64,000 bases of DNA from positions 2,294,001 through 2,358,000 of the forward strand of contig NZ_CP131601.1 in NCBI RefSeq assembly GCF_030685535.1, in the 5' to 3' direction. A program made the position numbers and the translations under genes. Origin of the DNA: Photobacterium leiognathi. Its GTDB lineage: Bacteria > Pseudomonadota > Gammaproteobacteria > Enterobacterales > Vibrionaceae. Positions 19,113 to 29,217 of this stretch are shown here, one piece after another. The stretch's first letter is position 1; each line of letters opens with the position of its first letter. The notes under the pieces were generated by a model that was given only the letters and a program-made list of their open reading frames with translations, was not told the DNA's origin and made no database searches.

Positions 19113-19638
19113 CTTCATTACTTTCTCTTTATTTCTTTTAACCTACACTTTCCTCACTTAATTTAGCACTATCCCTCACAACACCACTGCGAAAAAGCTC
19201 ATCACTAATAGTACAATCCTCTGTTATTTCTACAAAAAATTAAATCCTCACCTAACCAACCAGAATATAAAACTAATTAACGTTATTTTTTTAACATTAA
19301 AAGTCGACATTTTCTTTAGAAGTAATAAAAGACATTAAACCCAAAAAAACAGAACAATAAGTAGTCATAAAAACTAAAATTTAAAAAAATAAAAGACCCA
19401 AACACTGCAATAACAATCAAAAACCAGTCATTAGAACCAAAAAACAATCAAAAATGTAAAACTTTCATCTGTGACGTAGATCTAATTTGGTTTTTAACAC
19501 CAAAAACCAACAAAAAACTAGTTTCTTTTGTTGGTTATTAGTTAAAAAAGAGTGACACATTTCAAATGATTTTGTTTAGTCTATTAATCATTCCAATAAC
19601 AAGTAATAAACAAAACAACAGATATTAAGGCTTAAATT
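19113..19638. other. A-rich intergenic region before ald, with overlapping hairpins
   Basis: No gene was found in these 526 bases. The DNA is strikingly A-rich on the plus strand. The notable feature is a set of competing inverted repeats at 19487-19536, described separately. The promoter of ald must lie here, but I could not place a convincing -35/-10 pair. Confidence 0.55.
19487..19536 (+). promoter_or_regulatory. Mutually exclusive hairpins upstream of ald
   Basis: TTGGTTTTT (19487-19495) pairs perfectly with AAAAACCAA (19502-19510). AACCAACAAAA (19505-19515) pairs perfectly with TTTTGTTGGTT (19526-19536). The middle strand 19505-19510 is shared, so only one hairpin can form at a time, the geometry of an attenuator or other switch. 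It ends about 100 bases before the ald start. It might instead be paired operator half-sites for a regulator such as an Lrp-family protein. No leader peptide is obvious. Confidence 0.45.
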
Positions 19639-20754
19639 ATGATCATTGGTATCCCTAAAGAAATCAAAACACATGAATACCGCGTAGGTATGATCCCAGC
19701 GTCAGTTAAAGAAGTGGTCTCACATGGTCATCGTGTTTATGTCGAAACCAACGCAGGCACAGGTATTGGTTTTAGCGATCAAGACTATATTGATGCAGGT
19801 GCACAAATCCTAGCAACAGCATCTGACGTTTTTGCAGAAGCAGAAATGATTGTTAAAGTAAAAGAGCCTCAAGCTGTTGAGCGTGCAATGCTTCGCGAAG
19901 GGCAAATTCTATTTACTTACCTACACCTAGCCCCGGATCCAGAGCAAACGCATGATCTCATTAATAGCAAAGCCGTGTGTATTGCTTACGAAACAGTGAC
20001 AGATAAACATGGTCGCCTTCCGCTTCTTGCGCCAATGTCAGAAGTGGCTGGTCGCATGTCAATCCAAGCTGGCGCATTCGCATTAGAAAAATCTCGCGGC
20101 GGCTGTGGCATGTTACTTGGCGGCGTACCGGGTGTTGAGCCAGCAAAAGTTGTGATTATTGGTGGTGGTGTTGTAGGTGCAAATGCAGCACAAATGGCAC
20201 TAGGTCTACAAGCTGATGTAACTGTTATTGACCGTAATATCGATGTACTGCGCCAACTAAATGCACAGTTCAACGGTCAACTGAAAACAGTTTACTCAAC
20301 CAATGATTCAATTGAAAAGCATGTGCTTGAAGCAGATCTTGTTATCGGTGGCGTTCTGGTCGTTGGTGCTGCAGCTCCGAAACTGGTTACTGCTGAAATG
20401 ATCAAGAAAATGAAGCCAGGCTCTGCAATTGTTGATGTTGCTATCGACCAAGGTGGCTGTGTAGAAACATCTCATGCAACGACTCACAGCGAGCCTACTT
20501 ATATTGTTGATGATGTGGTTCACTACTGTGTTGCAAACATGCCGGGAGCGGTTGCTCGCACATCAGCAGTGGCACTAAACAATGTAACACTGCCTTACAT
20601 TGTTAACCTTGCCAATAAAGGCTACAAAAAAGCGCTACAAGACGATAAGCATCTATTAAATGGTCTAAATGTTTACCGTGGGCAAATCACTTGTGAAAGC
20701 GTAGCAACATCACTAGATTTACCTTACGTTACTGCAGACTCTGCTATCGCATAA
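19639..20754 (+). CDS. ald: Alanine dehydrogenase
   Basis: The protein has 371 residues, the usual family length. It interconverts L-alanine and pyruvate plus ammonia with NAD. The N-terminus [17 protein letters not shown] is diagnostic. The substrate-binding lysine is in VKVKEP (K75) and the catalytic histidine in YLHLAPD (H96), positions that match characterised enzymes. The Rossmann motif is [12 protein letters not shown] (about 170-181). TAAGG precedes the ATG. It is monocistronic between two terminators. The downstream transporter gene suggests joint use of alanine or serine. Confidence 0.97.
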   Translation: MIIGIPKEIKTHEYRVGMIPASVKEVVSHGHRVYVETNAGTGIGFSDQDYIDAGAQILATASDVFAEAEMIVKVKEPQAVERAMLREGQILFTYLHLAPDPEQTHDLINSKAVCIAYETVTDKHGRLPLLAPMSEVAGRMSIQAGAFALEKSRGGCGMLLGGVPGVEPAKVVIIGGGVVGANAAQMALGLQADVTVIDRNIDVLRQLNAQFNGQLKTVYSTNDSIEKHVLEADLVIGGVLVVGAAAPKLVTAEMIKKMKPGSAIVDVAIDQGGCVETSHATTHSEPTYIVDDVVHYCVANMPGAVARTSAVALNNVTLPYIVNLANKGYKKALQDDKHLLNGLNVYRGQITCESVATSLDLPYVTADSAIA

Positions 20755-20774
20755 TTCCTAGTACTCCCCCTCTC

Positions 20775-20816
20775 CTCCTGCTGGATATCATTTTCATTTA
20801 TCCAGCAGGAGTTTTT
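20775..20816 (+). terminator. Terminator of ald
   Basis: CTCCTGCTGGATA (20775-20787) pairs perfectly with TATCCAGCAGGAG (20799-20811). The 13-base-pair stem is followed at once by TTTTT. It is a textbook rho-independent terminator 20 bases after the ald stop. Confidence 0.95.
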
Positions 20817-21028
20817 ATATTCCCGTCAAACCACACAATTAAAACAAATAACTATAAAAGAAATTAAAACAAGATAAATCTTCAAAAAAATACAAAATAA
20901 CAAAATATAAATGCGACCCAGGTAGCAAGTATTCCCGCTGGGAATATTTCAAAGGTTGTCGATTTGTTATTATTGTATTCGATATGAAAAAACCTATAAC
21001 AATTACATTAACCAGTAAGGTCAATCAC

Positions 21029-22285
21029 ATGTCGACTTCCAATAACATTGAAATATCTACCCATACAGAAGAAAAACTCACCCTTAATAAACATGATAAA
21101 ACTTGGATCATTAGCTTATTTGGTACCGCCGTTGGCGCAGGTATCTTATTCTTACCGATCAATATCGGTGTAGGTGGTTTCTGGCCTTTGATCATCATGG
21201 CGCTATTGGCTGGACCTATGACATTTTTAGCCCACCGTGGTTTAGCAAGAATGATTATGTCGTCAGATAATCCAAAAGCAGAATTTACCGATGTTGTTGA
21301 AGAACACTTTGGTCATCGCTTCGGCTTTCTGATTTCACTGCTTTACTTCTTATCAATTTACCCGATTTTGATGATTTATGGAGTAGGATTAACGAATACT
21401 ATTGAAAGCTTTATTGTGAATCAGATGGGTATGGCAGCACCGCCACGTGTTTTGTTATCTGGTGCTCTTGTCGCTGTACTGATTGGCGTAATGACAGCTG
21501 GTGAGAAAACCGTATTACGCGCATTTGAAGTGATTGTTTATCCTTTAGTCTTCATTTTATTTGGGATCTCATTATATATGATCCCAAATTGGCAAATGCC
21601 TGACTTTTCCAATATACCAGCCGCTAAAGAATTCACACAAACGTTATGGTTAGCTGTCCCTACCACCATTTTTGCATTTAGCCATACGGCAGCTATTTCA
21701 AGCTTTTCAGTTGCACAAAAGCGACACTACGGTAAACAAGCAGGTAAACGTGTCGACTTTATCTTAAAGCACACATCGATGATGCTTATCACCTTTGTAT
21801 TATTCTTTGTCTTCTCTTGCACACTCAGCCTCACACAGGCTCAACTGGTCGATGCTAAAGCACAAAACATTTCTATTTTGTCTTACTTAGCAAATATTAC
21901 AGGTAGCGGCATGATTGCTTCATTTGGCCCCTTTATTGCCTGTATCGCAATCACTTCATCTTTTTTTGGACACTTCCTCGGTGGACGAGAAAGTCTAAAT
22001 GGGATAATTGCGAAACATACTAGCCTAAAACCAAGACTCGTGAATAAACTAACCATTGCTATCTTATTTTTCTCAGTATGGTATGCCGCAGTGAAAAACC
22101 CGAGTATCTTGGGTATCATGGAAACCTTTTCTGGCCCCGTCATTGCGCTAATTTTGTTTATTTTGCCTATGTATGCAATCAACAAAATTGATGCAATGAA
22201 ACAGTATCGTGGTAAAGCAAGTAATGTTTTCGTCACTGTTATTGGATTCATTGCTATCTCAGCAATTGTTTATACCTTACGTTAA
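21029..22285 (+). CDS. SdaC-type serine/threonine (HAAAP family) transporter
   Basis: The protein has 418 residues and about 11 membrane helices. After a hydrophilic N-terminus it enters SLFGTAVGAGILFLPINIG, the characteristic first helix of the hydroxy/aromatic amino acid permease family. WPLIIMALLAGPMTFLAHR follows, as in SdaC-like transporters. It probably imports serine or a related amino acid with a cation. I chose ATG 21029 because TAAGG lies eight bases before it. An in-frame ATG 15 codons upstream lacks a ribosome-binding site. Its position after ald suggests alanine could also be a substrate. That is inference. Confidence 0.88.
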   Translation: MSTSNNIEISTHTEEKLTLNKHDKTWIISLFGTAVGAGILFLPINIGVGGFWPLIIMALLAGPMTFLAHRGLARMIMSSDNPKAEFTDVVEEHFGHRFGFLISLLYFLSIYPILMIYGVGLTNTIESFIVNQMGMAAPPRVLLSGALVAVLIGVMTAGEKTVLRAFEVIVYPLVFILFGISLYMIPNWQMPDFSNIPAAKEFTQTLWLAVPTTIFAFSHTAAISSFSVAQKRHYGKQAGKRVDFILKHTSMMLITFVLFFVFSCTLSLTQAQLVDAKAQNISILSYLANITGSGMIASFGPFIACIAITSSFFGHFLGGRESLNGIIAKHTSLKPRLVNKLTIAILFFSVWYAAVKNPSILGIMETFSGPVIALILFILPMYAINKIDAMKQYRGKASNVFVTVIGFIAISAIVYTLR

Positions 22286-22295
22286 ATCAACTATA

Positions 22296-22320
22296 GAATG
22301 AGGCTTATCAAGCCTCATTC
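22296..22320 (+). terminator. Hairpin after the transporter gene
   Basis: GAATGAGGCTT (22296-22306) pairs perfectly with AAGCCTCATTC (22310-22320). The eleven-pair stem with a three-base loop lies ten bases after the stop codon. No strong T tract follows, so it is either a weak terminator or an mRNA-end stabiliser. Confidence 0.6.
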
Positions 22321-22579
22321 TCATAGAGAACACATCGTCATCTCAATTACTTTTTCATTAATCCACGCTTCTTCTGACAATTGTAATATCCGCCAAAATC
22401 AACAGTCTCACGCAATAGACGTTCATTAAATAAAAGTGGCTTAATATCACCAAGTTTGAGGACACAACTGCCTTAGTCTCAAATATGAAGCAACAATCAA
22501 TTTAATGTTATTATTCTAAACTAGCTAAATTCTGCACATATAACCTTTACTATACTCGAATGAACAGTGGGGAGTTATT

Positions 22580-25500
22580 ATGAAAAGGTTTAGGTTACTT
22601 ATTGCTATAACGATGCTACTTTCCCTATTCCTTATCACTGGTTGCTCAGGGGAGGATAATGAAAAACCATATTCACCGGAACATGATATTACTGTTACCT
22701 TCGAACATCCTACCAATATTGAAGAAAAAGACTTACTGACTGTAACTATTAAAAGCAACGTCAGTATAAATAGTTGGCAATGGTATTTTTCCATCCCCAA
22801 TATTGAAATTATCGATAGCTCAACAAGTTCACAAATTACCATCAGAGCGCCAAATGTCGGCTTATCTGGTGAAGAGTTGACTATCACTGCAGAAGGTCAA
22901 TACAATAACCAACACATCAAAAGCCAAAGTGTTCTCTTTATTACTCCAGTAACTGAAAACTTCACACTACAGGGTATTATTACAGACTCTCCTATTAGCA
23001 ATGCTGACATCACACTACATATTCTAGGCTCTGAAAGAACACTCACGTCTAAGGCTAATACAGATGGTCACTATCTCATGGATGTCATTCTAGATGATGA
23101 TGAAAGTCCTGTTATTTACTTAGAGGCGGTAGGTCATAACACACAAAATAAAGCACGATTGATTAAAATGATTGGTGATATAAAACAAATTAAAGAAGAA
23201 AATAAAGAAATCCCCTCTTTTAATGTTACCAATCTAACCACTGCTGAATATGCACTTGCTAAATATAATAATAATAACGAAAACTTTGACTCTTACATCA
23301 CATACAATAAGTCTGTCGATCGAATTAATGACACTGAATTAATCCAATTAGCAACGATAATAAAATTAATCATTGATAAACCAGATGATCCTATTCATTT
23401 AGATATTGATGATGAAATTATTGATACTTTAGAACTTGTAACAAATAAAGAAAAGAGAGATAACTATTTATACAATACAATAAACACAAAACAATTTACT
23501 GAAACTAAAGATGAGATATTAAAAGATGAAAAGTTGATTAAAAATAAACTATCACTTAAGGTTGGAGAATATAAATTAATTACTAATACCCCCCAATCAT
23601 TAACCCTATCTATTTCAGAGAATGTCGGTACTATTACTAATGCTGACAGCACGATTAAAGATTCTTTTAGCTTAACCGAACGTTCTAAAGAAATAATATT
23701 CACATCCACAGAACCGGATGGTTTTTCTCTCAGTAATATATCAGAAATTATTAGTCGTGGTGACATTAGCGACAACATCTTGTCATGTAACACAATCACT
23801 CTTCACAGCATATTAAGAAAATCTAATTATGAGTTTGTTAATATTTCTATTCAATGTATCGATACCTCTAATAATACCAACATATGGAATAATCAAGTAA
23901 GATTATACAAAGTTAACGACTTTGTAAAAAGTAACACTTATGACATTATCGAAAAAGAAAAAGAAAATAAAACTTTTTTGATATCAGACCCTTTATGTCT
24001 ATTTGAAAGAGTGAATTGTAAGACACATGCCAGACTAAACTTCGTTACCAATATAAAGAATACACAACCATTTACATGGGTACGTAAGAATAATCACATT
24101 ATAATTGATGATAATATTAATTTTCACATACTTGATTACAATGAAGACTTTATTGATATTAGAGTAGAAAAAGAAAATCGTGTTTATTTTTTAAATGGAA
24201 AATTAATCACAAAAAATACGAACCATTCCACTGATAATATTATTGGCAAATTCATGATCCATAAAACAAATAGTGAAAGTTATGGGTTTATTGATATTAA
24301 AAATGATGGAAAAGCTGAATTATGGTCATTTGATTCATCAAACAGTACACAAGCAACTCACTATGATCTCAGTTGGACAATGAATCATGATATTATCGAG
24401 TTCTCAACGCTTGCATATGAACAATTTAACGCAAACTTTAAAACAGTCTTTTTTGTTGAACATTGTGATATAGAAAATACTTGTGCTCACTTTAACAAAC
24501 GTCGTTGGCACATATTAGGCAGCGCCAACAATAAAATACATTTAACGCAAAACATCATCATACCCGAAGAGTCACAAATCAATGAAACTCTAACGTTATT
24601 AAAAATTGATCAAGCCCTTGAGATTGAATATGTAAACTCATTTAAAAATTGGAATAAAGGTCAAAAGCTCTCTCCTTGGCGCGCCTTCATTGAAGCCGTA
24701 AACACGAAAAATAGCTCTTCACTGAGTGATGCCTTACAGCGTATTAATGGATTGAAAAACTGGTCACTTGATATTGACTACGCTGAGCCTATTTTTAACA
24801 CCATGGCAATTGACAACCTATCGCAACTTCAACAAATAATTGATAATAAAAATACACAAGTGTTTGCACATCAACAGGCCGTCAATACATTAATCACATC
24901 CAAGAATCCGATACTATTACGTCAAGCATTAGAAGATCTTATTTTTTCAAATATTGATACCTCGTTATTTGATACGTATATCAATGAAATAATGAATACA
25001 GACGAAATTGATACTGAAAATGCGCTTACCCTGCTGATAGAAAACATCAACCAAGAAAAATATTCATTTGTTCAATTATGGAATACTCTCACAGAGAGTA
25101 TAACGAATAAGGATGATGTCACAACACTGCCCACACTCTTAGCGAAATTTGAAGGGTTAACGTTTAATAAAGACTACGTTAGCGCATATATCGATGCGTT
25201 TATGTTGTTAGAAACCGTAGAGAATGTTGAAGAACTACAAGACACTATTGATAAAATTGACGAACAAAAAGCCTTACAAACCACAGCGTGGAATACAATA
25301 CAAGCTGCCATTAATGAAAATGATTTCTCTGCAATATCATCTTCTATATTCAACGACTTGCTCGACCTACAGTTTATTCCTGAGCATATGTCTGATTATG
25401 TAGATCATCTGCTAACACGCTCCCACCTTGATAATATAACGCAATTACAAACCATAATTGATAACGTCGATGATCGTCTCTATCGTCATCACACAGCTTG

Positions 25501-27172
25501 GGGACAACTTGTCGATGCTGTAAATAGTGGTAATTTTTCACTGATTTCATTAGACACATTCTATGCTTTAAACAACATCTCATTTCAACCAGAATATTTA
25601 GAAAACTATAAATCCGCATTGCAACAACGCTCAGTCATTGAGGATTTATCCACACTACAAGTTATTATCAATCTTGTTGATCAAGCACAAAGCCAGCTAG
25701 AACCCGACACATGGACCGAAGGCGTCTATTTATCATCAGAGGATTTCATCAACCGTTGTGCTCTACCTCGCACAGGAATAGATCCTTACACCAACGAACC
25801 CTATCCCGACAAAGAAGGCAGTACATTAATTGAAAAACTCTTTTTACGTTCATTTCATCATGAAGAATACCTTTGGTACGATGAAATTGACGATGTCGCA
25901 CCTGAACAATTTAGCTCAGTTTCCAGTTACTTTAATCAACTAAAAACCCAAACGGTGTTGCCCAGCAATCGCGCTAAAGATCGTTTCCATTTTAGTCAAT
26001 CCTATGATGCTTACATGTCGAGTTTCTCACAAGGGATCAGCTATGGCTTTGGGTTCAATTGGGTATACAGATCGACAACGGCACCCAGAGATCTACGCAT
26101 TGCTTATGTCGATGAAGGCTCCGTTGCCAATATCGCAGGAATTGCACGCGGCGATAAATTACTCAGTATCAATAATGTAGATGTCGTTAATACGAATAAC
26201 TATTTCGATCTCACATTTATCAATCAAGTCCTCTCCGATCCTATCAGCAGCACTTACTCTTTTTCTTTTAGCAGCCTCGATGGTTCGGTTAAAGACGTAC
26301 TTCTTACGCCCGAAGACAACACCATCACGCCCGCAATGTACATCAATACTTTTTCGTCCGATCACGGTCAAGTTGGGTATTTCATGTTAAATGAATTCCA
26401 TCGACAGGCTCAAGATCGCCTCATTGAGTATTTCACTTATTTTGCGGCTCATGACGTAAAAGAGCTCATTATCGATTTGCGTTATAATCAGGGAGGTTTG
26501 TTATATTTATCTGCACAATTAGGCTATATGATCGCTTACCAGCAATCCATTAATAGAATCTTTGAATCATTAACTTATAACGATAAGCAATCCCAAAAAA
26601 ACACAGATCTATTATTTATTAATCGTTATATCGATTGGACAAACCAAGTAATCACCAATACGTTATTACCCACTTTAAACTTAAACCGCGTATTTATTTT
26701 AACCACTAATAATACGGCTTCTGCCAGCGAATCATTAATTAATGCATTACGTGGGATTGATGTGGAAGTTATATTGATAGGTGATAATACCTATGGTAAA
26801 CCCTACGGTTTTATTCCTGAGCCTAATTGTGACATGGTGTATTATATCGTTCAGTTTGTTGGACAAAATGAAAAAGGCTTTGGCGATTATCCTTACGGAT
26901 TTGAGCCCGTCGATACGGAAGTGACTGAAATAGGCTTAAATCAATACGTGAGAGGATGCCGCATCAATGACGATATTGAAAAACCTTTAGGTAGTATCGC
27001 TGATCCTATGATCACTCATGCCATGAATATCATTGCTCATGGAAAGTGCTTAGTAATGAATGAAGCCTCAAATTCCAACAACACAGCACCGAGCTTGTTC
27101 TACTCATCCAATCCGAAAGGCATACATCAAAAAATTTACAAGCAATTATATTCACCACCACCGTGGTTATAA
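22580..27172 (+). CDS. Giant S41-family protease-like lipoprotein with PDZ domain and tandem repeats
   Basis: The protein has 1530 residues. A lipoprotein signal ends at LITGC (C22). Residues about 30-115 look Ig-like and about 130-210 like a carboxypeptidase-regulatory beta fold. Residues about 698-1040 hold five imperfect repeats of about 66-70 residues, each ending in a pattern like LxTLQxIIDxVD. A PDZ-like segment (VANIAGIARGDKLLSINN) is near 1175-1240. An S41 protease core follows (about 1263-1475) with LIIDLRYNQGG, the nucleophile region TASASES near 1380 and the lysine region GDNTYGKPYGF. Such proteases cut periplasmic proteins at C-termini. GGGGAG precedes the ATG. The substrate and the role of the repeats are unknown. 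Confidence 0.85.
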   Translation: MKRFRLLIAITMLLSLFLITGCSGEDNEKPYSPEHDITVTFEHPTNIEEKDLLTVTIKSNVSINSWQWYFSIPNIEIIDSSTSSQITIRAPNVGLSGEELTITAEGQYNNQHIKSQSVLFITPVTENFTLQGIITDSPISNADITLHILGSERTLTSKANTDGHYLMDVILDDDESPVIYLEAVGHNTQNKARLIKMIGDIKQIKEENKEIPSFNVTNLTTAEYALAKYNNNNENFDSYITYNKSVDRINDTELIQLATIIKLIIDKPDDPIHLDIDDEIIDTLELVTNKEKRDNYLYNTINTKQFTETKDEILKDEKLIKNKLSLKVGEYKLITNTPQSLTLSISENVGTITNADSTIKDSFSLTERSKEIIFTSTEPDGFSLSNISEIISRGDISDNILSCNTITLHSILRKSNYEFVNISIQCIDTSNNTNIWNNQVRLYKVNDFVKSNTYDIIEKEKENKTFLISDPLCLFERVNCKTHARLNFVTNIKNTQPFTWVRKNNHIIIDDNINFHILDYNEDFIDIRVEKENRVYFLNGKLITKNTNHSTDNIIGKFMIHKTNSESYGFIDIKNDGKAELWSFDSSNSTQATHYDLSWTMNHDIIEFSTLAYEQFNANFKTVFFVEHCDIENTCAHFNKRRWHILGSANNKIHLTQNIIIPEESQINETLTLLKIDQALEIEYVNSFKNWNKGQKLSPWRAFIEAVNTKNSSSLSDALQRINGLKNWSLDIDYAEPIFNTMAIDNLSQLQQIIDNKNTQVFAHQQAVNTLITSKNPILLRQALEDLIFSNIDTSLFDTYINEIMNTDEIDTENALTLLIENINQEKYSFVQLWNTLTESITNKDDVTTLPTLLAKFEGLTFNKDYVSAYIDAFMLLETVENVEELQDTIDKIDEQKALQTTAWNTIQAAINENDFSAISSSIFNDLLDLQFIPEHMSDYVDHLLTRSHLDNITQLQTIIDNVDDRLYRHHTAWGQLVDAVNSGNFSLISLDTFYALNNISFQPEYLENYKSALQQRSVIEDLSTLQVIINLVDQAQSQLEPDTWTEGVYLSSEDFINRCALPRTGIDPYTNEPYPDKEGSTLIEKLFLRSFHHEEYLWYDEIDDVAPEQFSSVSSYFNQLKTQTVLPSNRAKDRFHFSQSYDAYMSSFSQGISYGFGFNWVYRSTTAPRDLRIAYVDEGSVANIAGIARGDKLLSINNVDVVNTNNYFDLTFINQVLSDPISSTYSFSFSSLDGSVKDVLLTPEDNTITPAMYINTFSSDHGQVGYFMLNEFHRQAQDRLIEYFTYFAAHDVKELIIDLRYNQGGLLYLSAQLGYMIAYQQSINRIFESLTYNDKQSQKNTDLLFINRYIDWTNQVITNTLLPTLNLNRVFILTTNNTASASESLINALRGIDVEVILIGDNTYGKPYGFIPEPNCDMVYYIVQFVGQNEKGFGDYPYGFEPVDTEVTEIGLNQYVRGCRINDDIEKPLGSIADPMITHAMNIIAHGKCLVMNEASNSNNTAPSLFYSSNPKGIHQKIYKQLYSPPPWL

Positions 27173-27633
27173 TGGTATTAGCATTTCTTTTATTTACGGC
27201 GCTGATTCCATCCTCAAGGTGAATCTGATAAAAAATAGCTTGGGCTATTCCTCCAACCTCCCCCCAAAACCCCAACACCTTGATTGCAAAATAAAAGCCA
27301 TTTAATCAATATGTTACAGTGACAGCTTATACGCTATTTAGGTAAAAATGAGACAGAATAGATGACACTGCGATGTCTAAATAAGTGACAAATATCGCTT
27401 CCAAGCGTTAAAAAGACTGACGCTTAACGTTGCATGGATTCATGTTTTCTCTAAGTCTTGATGCGACGTTTTCATCACACACTTCGCCCTAAAACTAACA
27501 GCGTATTAACCTCACTGACGCCTATCAAAGCCCTTAATAAAAACACATCTAATTATAAAAATAAAAACTCAAGCAATTGAAAGTCATTACTGTCTTTTCT
27601 AGCATCCGATTAACATCTTGAAGAGGAATAAAC
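27173..27633. other. Intergenic region without recognised genes
   Basis: These 461 bases hold no credible reading frame. A short inverted repeat, AAGCGT/ACGCTT near 27400-27424, is the only structure I noticed. A promoter for the small gene at 27634 may lie at the right end. Confidence 0.5.
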
Positions 27634-27768
27634 ATGACTGAATGGGAAAAAATCTTGGAAAGAAATCTAGCGTTAAAAATATCAGCATTAACCAGAAAAA
27701 AATTCTTATCTATTTACACTAACGCCTATTATTTAAAAAACGAACGCCGCTCATCTGACGCCTCTTAA
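27634..27768 (+). CDS. Small hypothetical protein (44 residues)
   Basis: This short frame has a good ribosome-binding site (GAAGAGGA six to eight bases before ATG). It encodes a basic peptide starting MTEWEKILERNLAL and ending RRSSDAS. It has amphipathic helical character and no signal or membrane segment. I do not recognise the family. It resembles in size and charge the small DUF1127-type proteins but lacks their sequence pattern. The good start signal is the main reason for listing it. It lies about 100 bases before the Nramp-like gene and may be co-transcribed with it. Confidence 0.45.
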   Translation: MTEWEKILERNLALKISALTRKKFLSIYTNAYYLKNERRSSDAS

Positions 27769-27864
27769 TCTTTTTTTCTCTTTTTATGATGCGTTAATGC
27801 TGCCGCCAATGAAGATTGCCATCACGGACAATTAATGAAGAATACATGTAAGGAATAAGAATCA

Positions 27865-29130
27865 GTGGAACTCTCTTATCACAAACCGCAATCTAGGCTA
27901 CTCCAGTTTATCCGCTCTCTTGGGCCTGGTATTTTAATGGCTTCAGCTGCAGTTGGTGGCTCACACCTTGTTGCATCAACAAAAGCCGACGCGATATACG
28001 GATGGCAATTGGCTGTACTCATTATCCTGGTGAACCTTTTTAAATATCCTTTTTTTCGTGCGGGGATCCAATACACCATGGGAACGGGTCGCACGCTCGT
28101 GGAAGGCTACGCGAAACTGGGTCGACCATACCTGTGCCTTTTTTTATGCCTGACGACGCTATCCGCCATTATTAACACCGCGGCGTTATTAATGTTCAGT
28201 GCCAGTTTACTGGGCTATTTTATTCCGTTCTCACTATCCATGTCGTCGCTCAGTATTATCGTGCTGACTACCTGTTTAGTGATTTTATTTACGGGCCATT
28301 ATAAAGCACTCGATATGTTAGCGAAGATCATCATGGCGATTTTGACTATCACGACCTTAATTGCGGTTATGATCGCTTTCCAACACCCAGTGACCGCTAT
28401 CCCTCATTTTGTTTCCCCTTCGCCATGGTCAATTTCTGCTCTCGGTTTTATTGTTATCACCATGGGGTGGATGCCAGCCCCTATTGAAATCTCATGTCTA
28501 ACTTCAGCGTGGTTAAAAAAACAAACTCAACAACAAACAGTGACACCTCGATCAGCCCTGTTTGATTTCAACATCGGTTACATTGTTACAGCCGTATTGG
28601 CCCTGATCTTTATGTCACTCGGGGCACTACTGCCTGATGGATCAGGTGTCGTCTTACAAACCTCTGGGGTAGGTTTCTCGCATCAATTGATCAGCTTGTA
28701 TGCATCAACCATTGGCGAATGGTCACGTTATCTTATCGCTGTCATTGCATTTTTCTGCATCTTTGGCAGTACCATTACGGTTATCGATGGTTATTCACGT
28801 GTTATTTCTGATGCGCAACGACTGTTGCAGTCAAAGCCCGCCGTCTCCCCACGTTCAACCTCATTAACCATGTTGATCGTCTCTCTGTCTTCACTGGGAG
28901 TTGTGCTTTTTTGGGCTTCTGCATTATTACCCATGCTTAATTTCGCGATGATCTTAGCGTTTATCACCACCCCTTTCTTTGCTTTATTAAATTACATCTT
29001 AGTTTCTAAGACGGCATTACCGAAGCCACTGGCGATGGGAAAAAAACTAAACTGGTTTTCTATCATTGGATTAATTTATTTATTCGGCTTCTTTTTATTG
29101 TTTATTTGGTGGAAATGGTTCATGCAGTGA
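27865..29130 (+). CDS. Nramp-related membrane transporter
   Basis: The protein has 421 residues with about 11 membrane helices. FIRSLGPGILMASAAVGGSH near the N-terminus aligns with the Nramp TM1 region. The metal-binding DPGN of true Nramp manganese/iron transporters is absent (GGSH is in its place). TM6 carries GWMPAPIE instead of the usual MPH pattern. It therefore belongs to the Nramp-related branch whose substrates are probably not the usual divalent metals, or differ among members. The start is GTG, with TAAGGA ten bases upstream. No ATG is available nearby in this frame. Confidence 0.8.
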   Translation: MELSYHKPQSRLLQFIRSLGPGILMASAAVGGSHLVASTKADAIYGWQLAVLIILVNLFKYPFFRAGIQYTMGTGRTLVEGYAKLGRPYLCLFLCLTTLSAIINTAALLMFSASLLGYFIPFSLSMSSLSIIVLTTCLVILFTGHYKALDMLAKIIMAILTITTLIAVMIAFQHPVTAIPHFVSPSPWSISALGFIVITMGWMPAPIEISCLTSAWLKKQTQQQTVTPRSALFDFNIGYIVTAVLALIFMSLGALLPDGSGVVLQTSGVGFSHQLISLYASTIGEWSRYLIAVIAFFCIFGSTITVIDGYSRVISDAQRLLQSKPAVSPRSTSLTMLIVSLSSLGVVLFWASALLPMLNFAMILAFITTPFFALLNYILVSKTALPKPLAMGKKLNWFSIIGLIYLFGFFLLFIWWKWFMQ

Positions 29131-29217
29131 ATATCGCTTCACCACCGTGTCCCTTTTAACTACGATGGACGTATAACAGGGAGCATCACCCTCCCTTACT
29201 ATGCTTGAAGGATCAAT

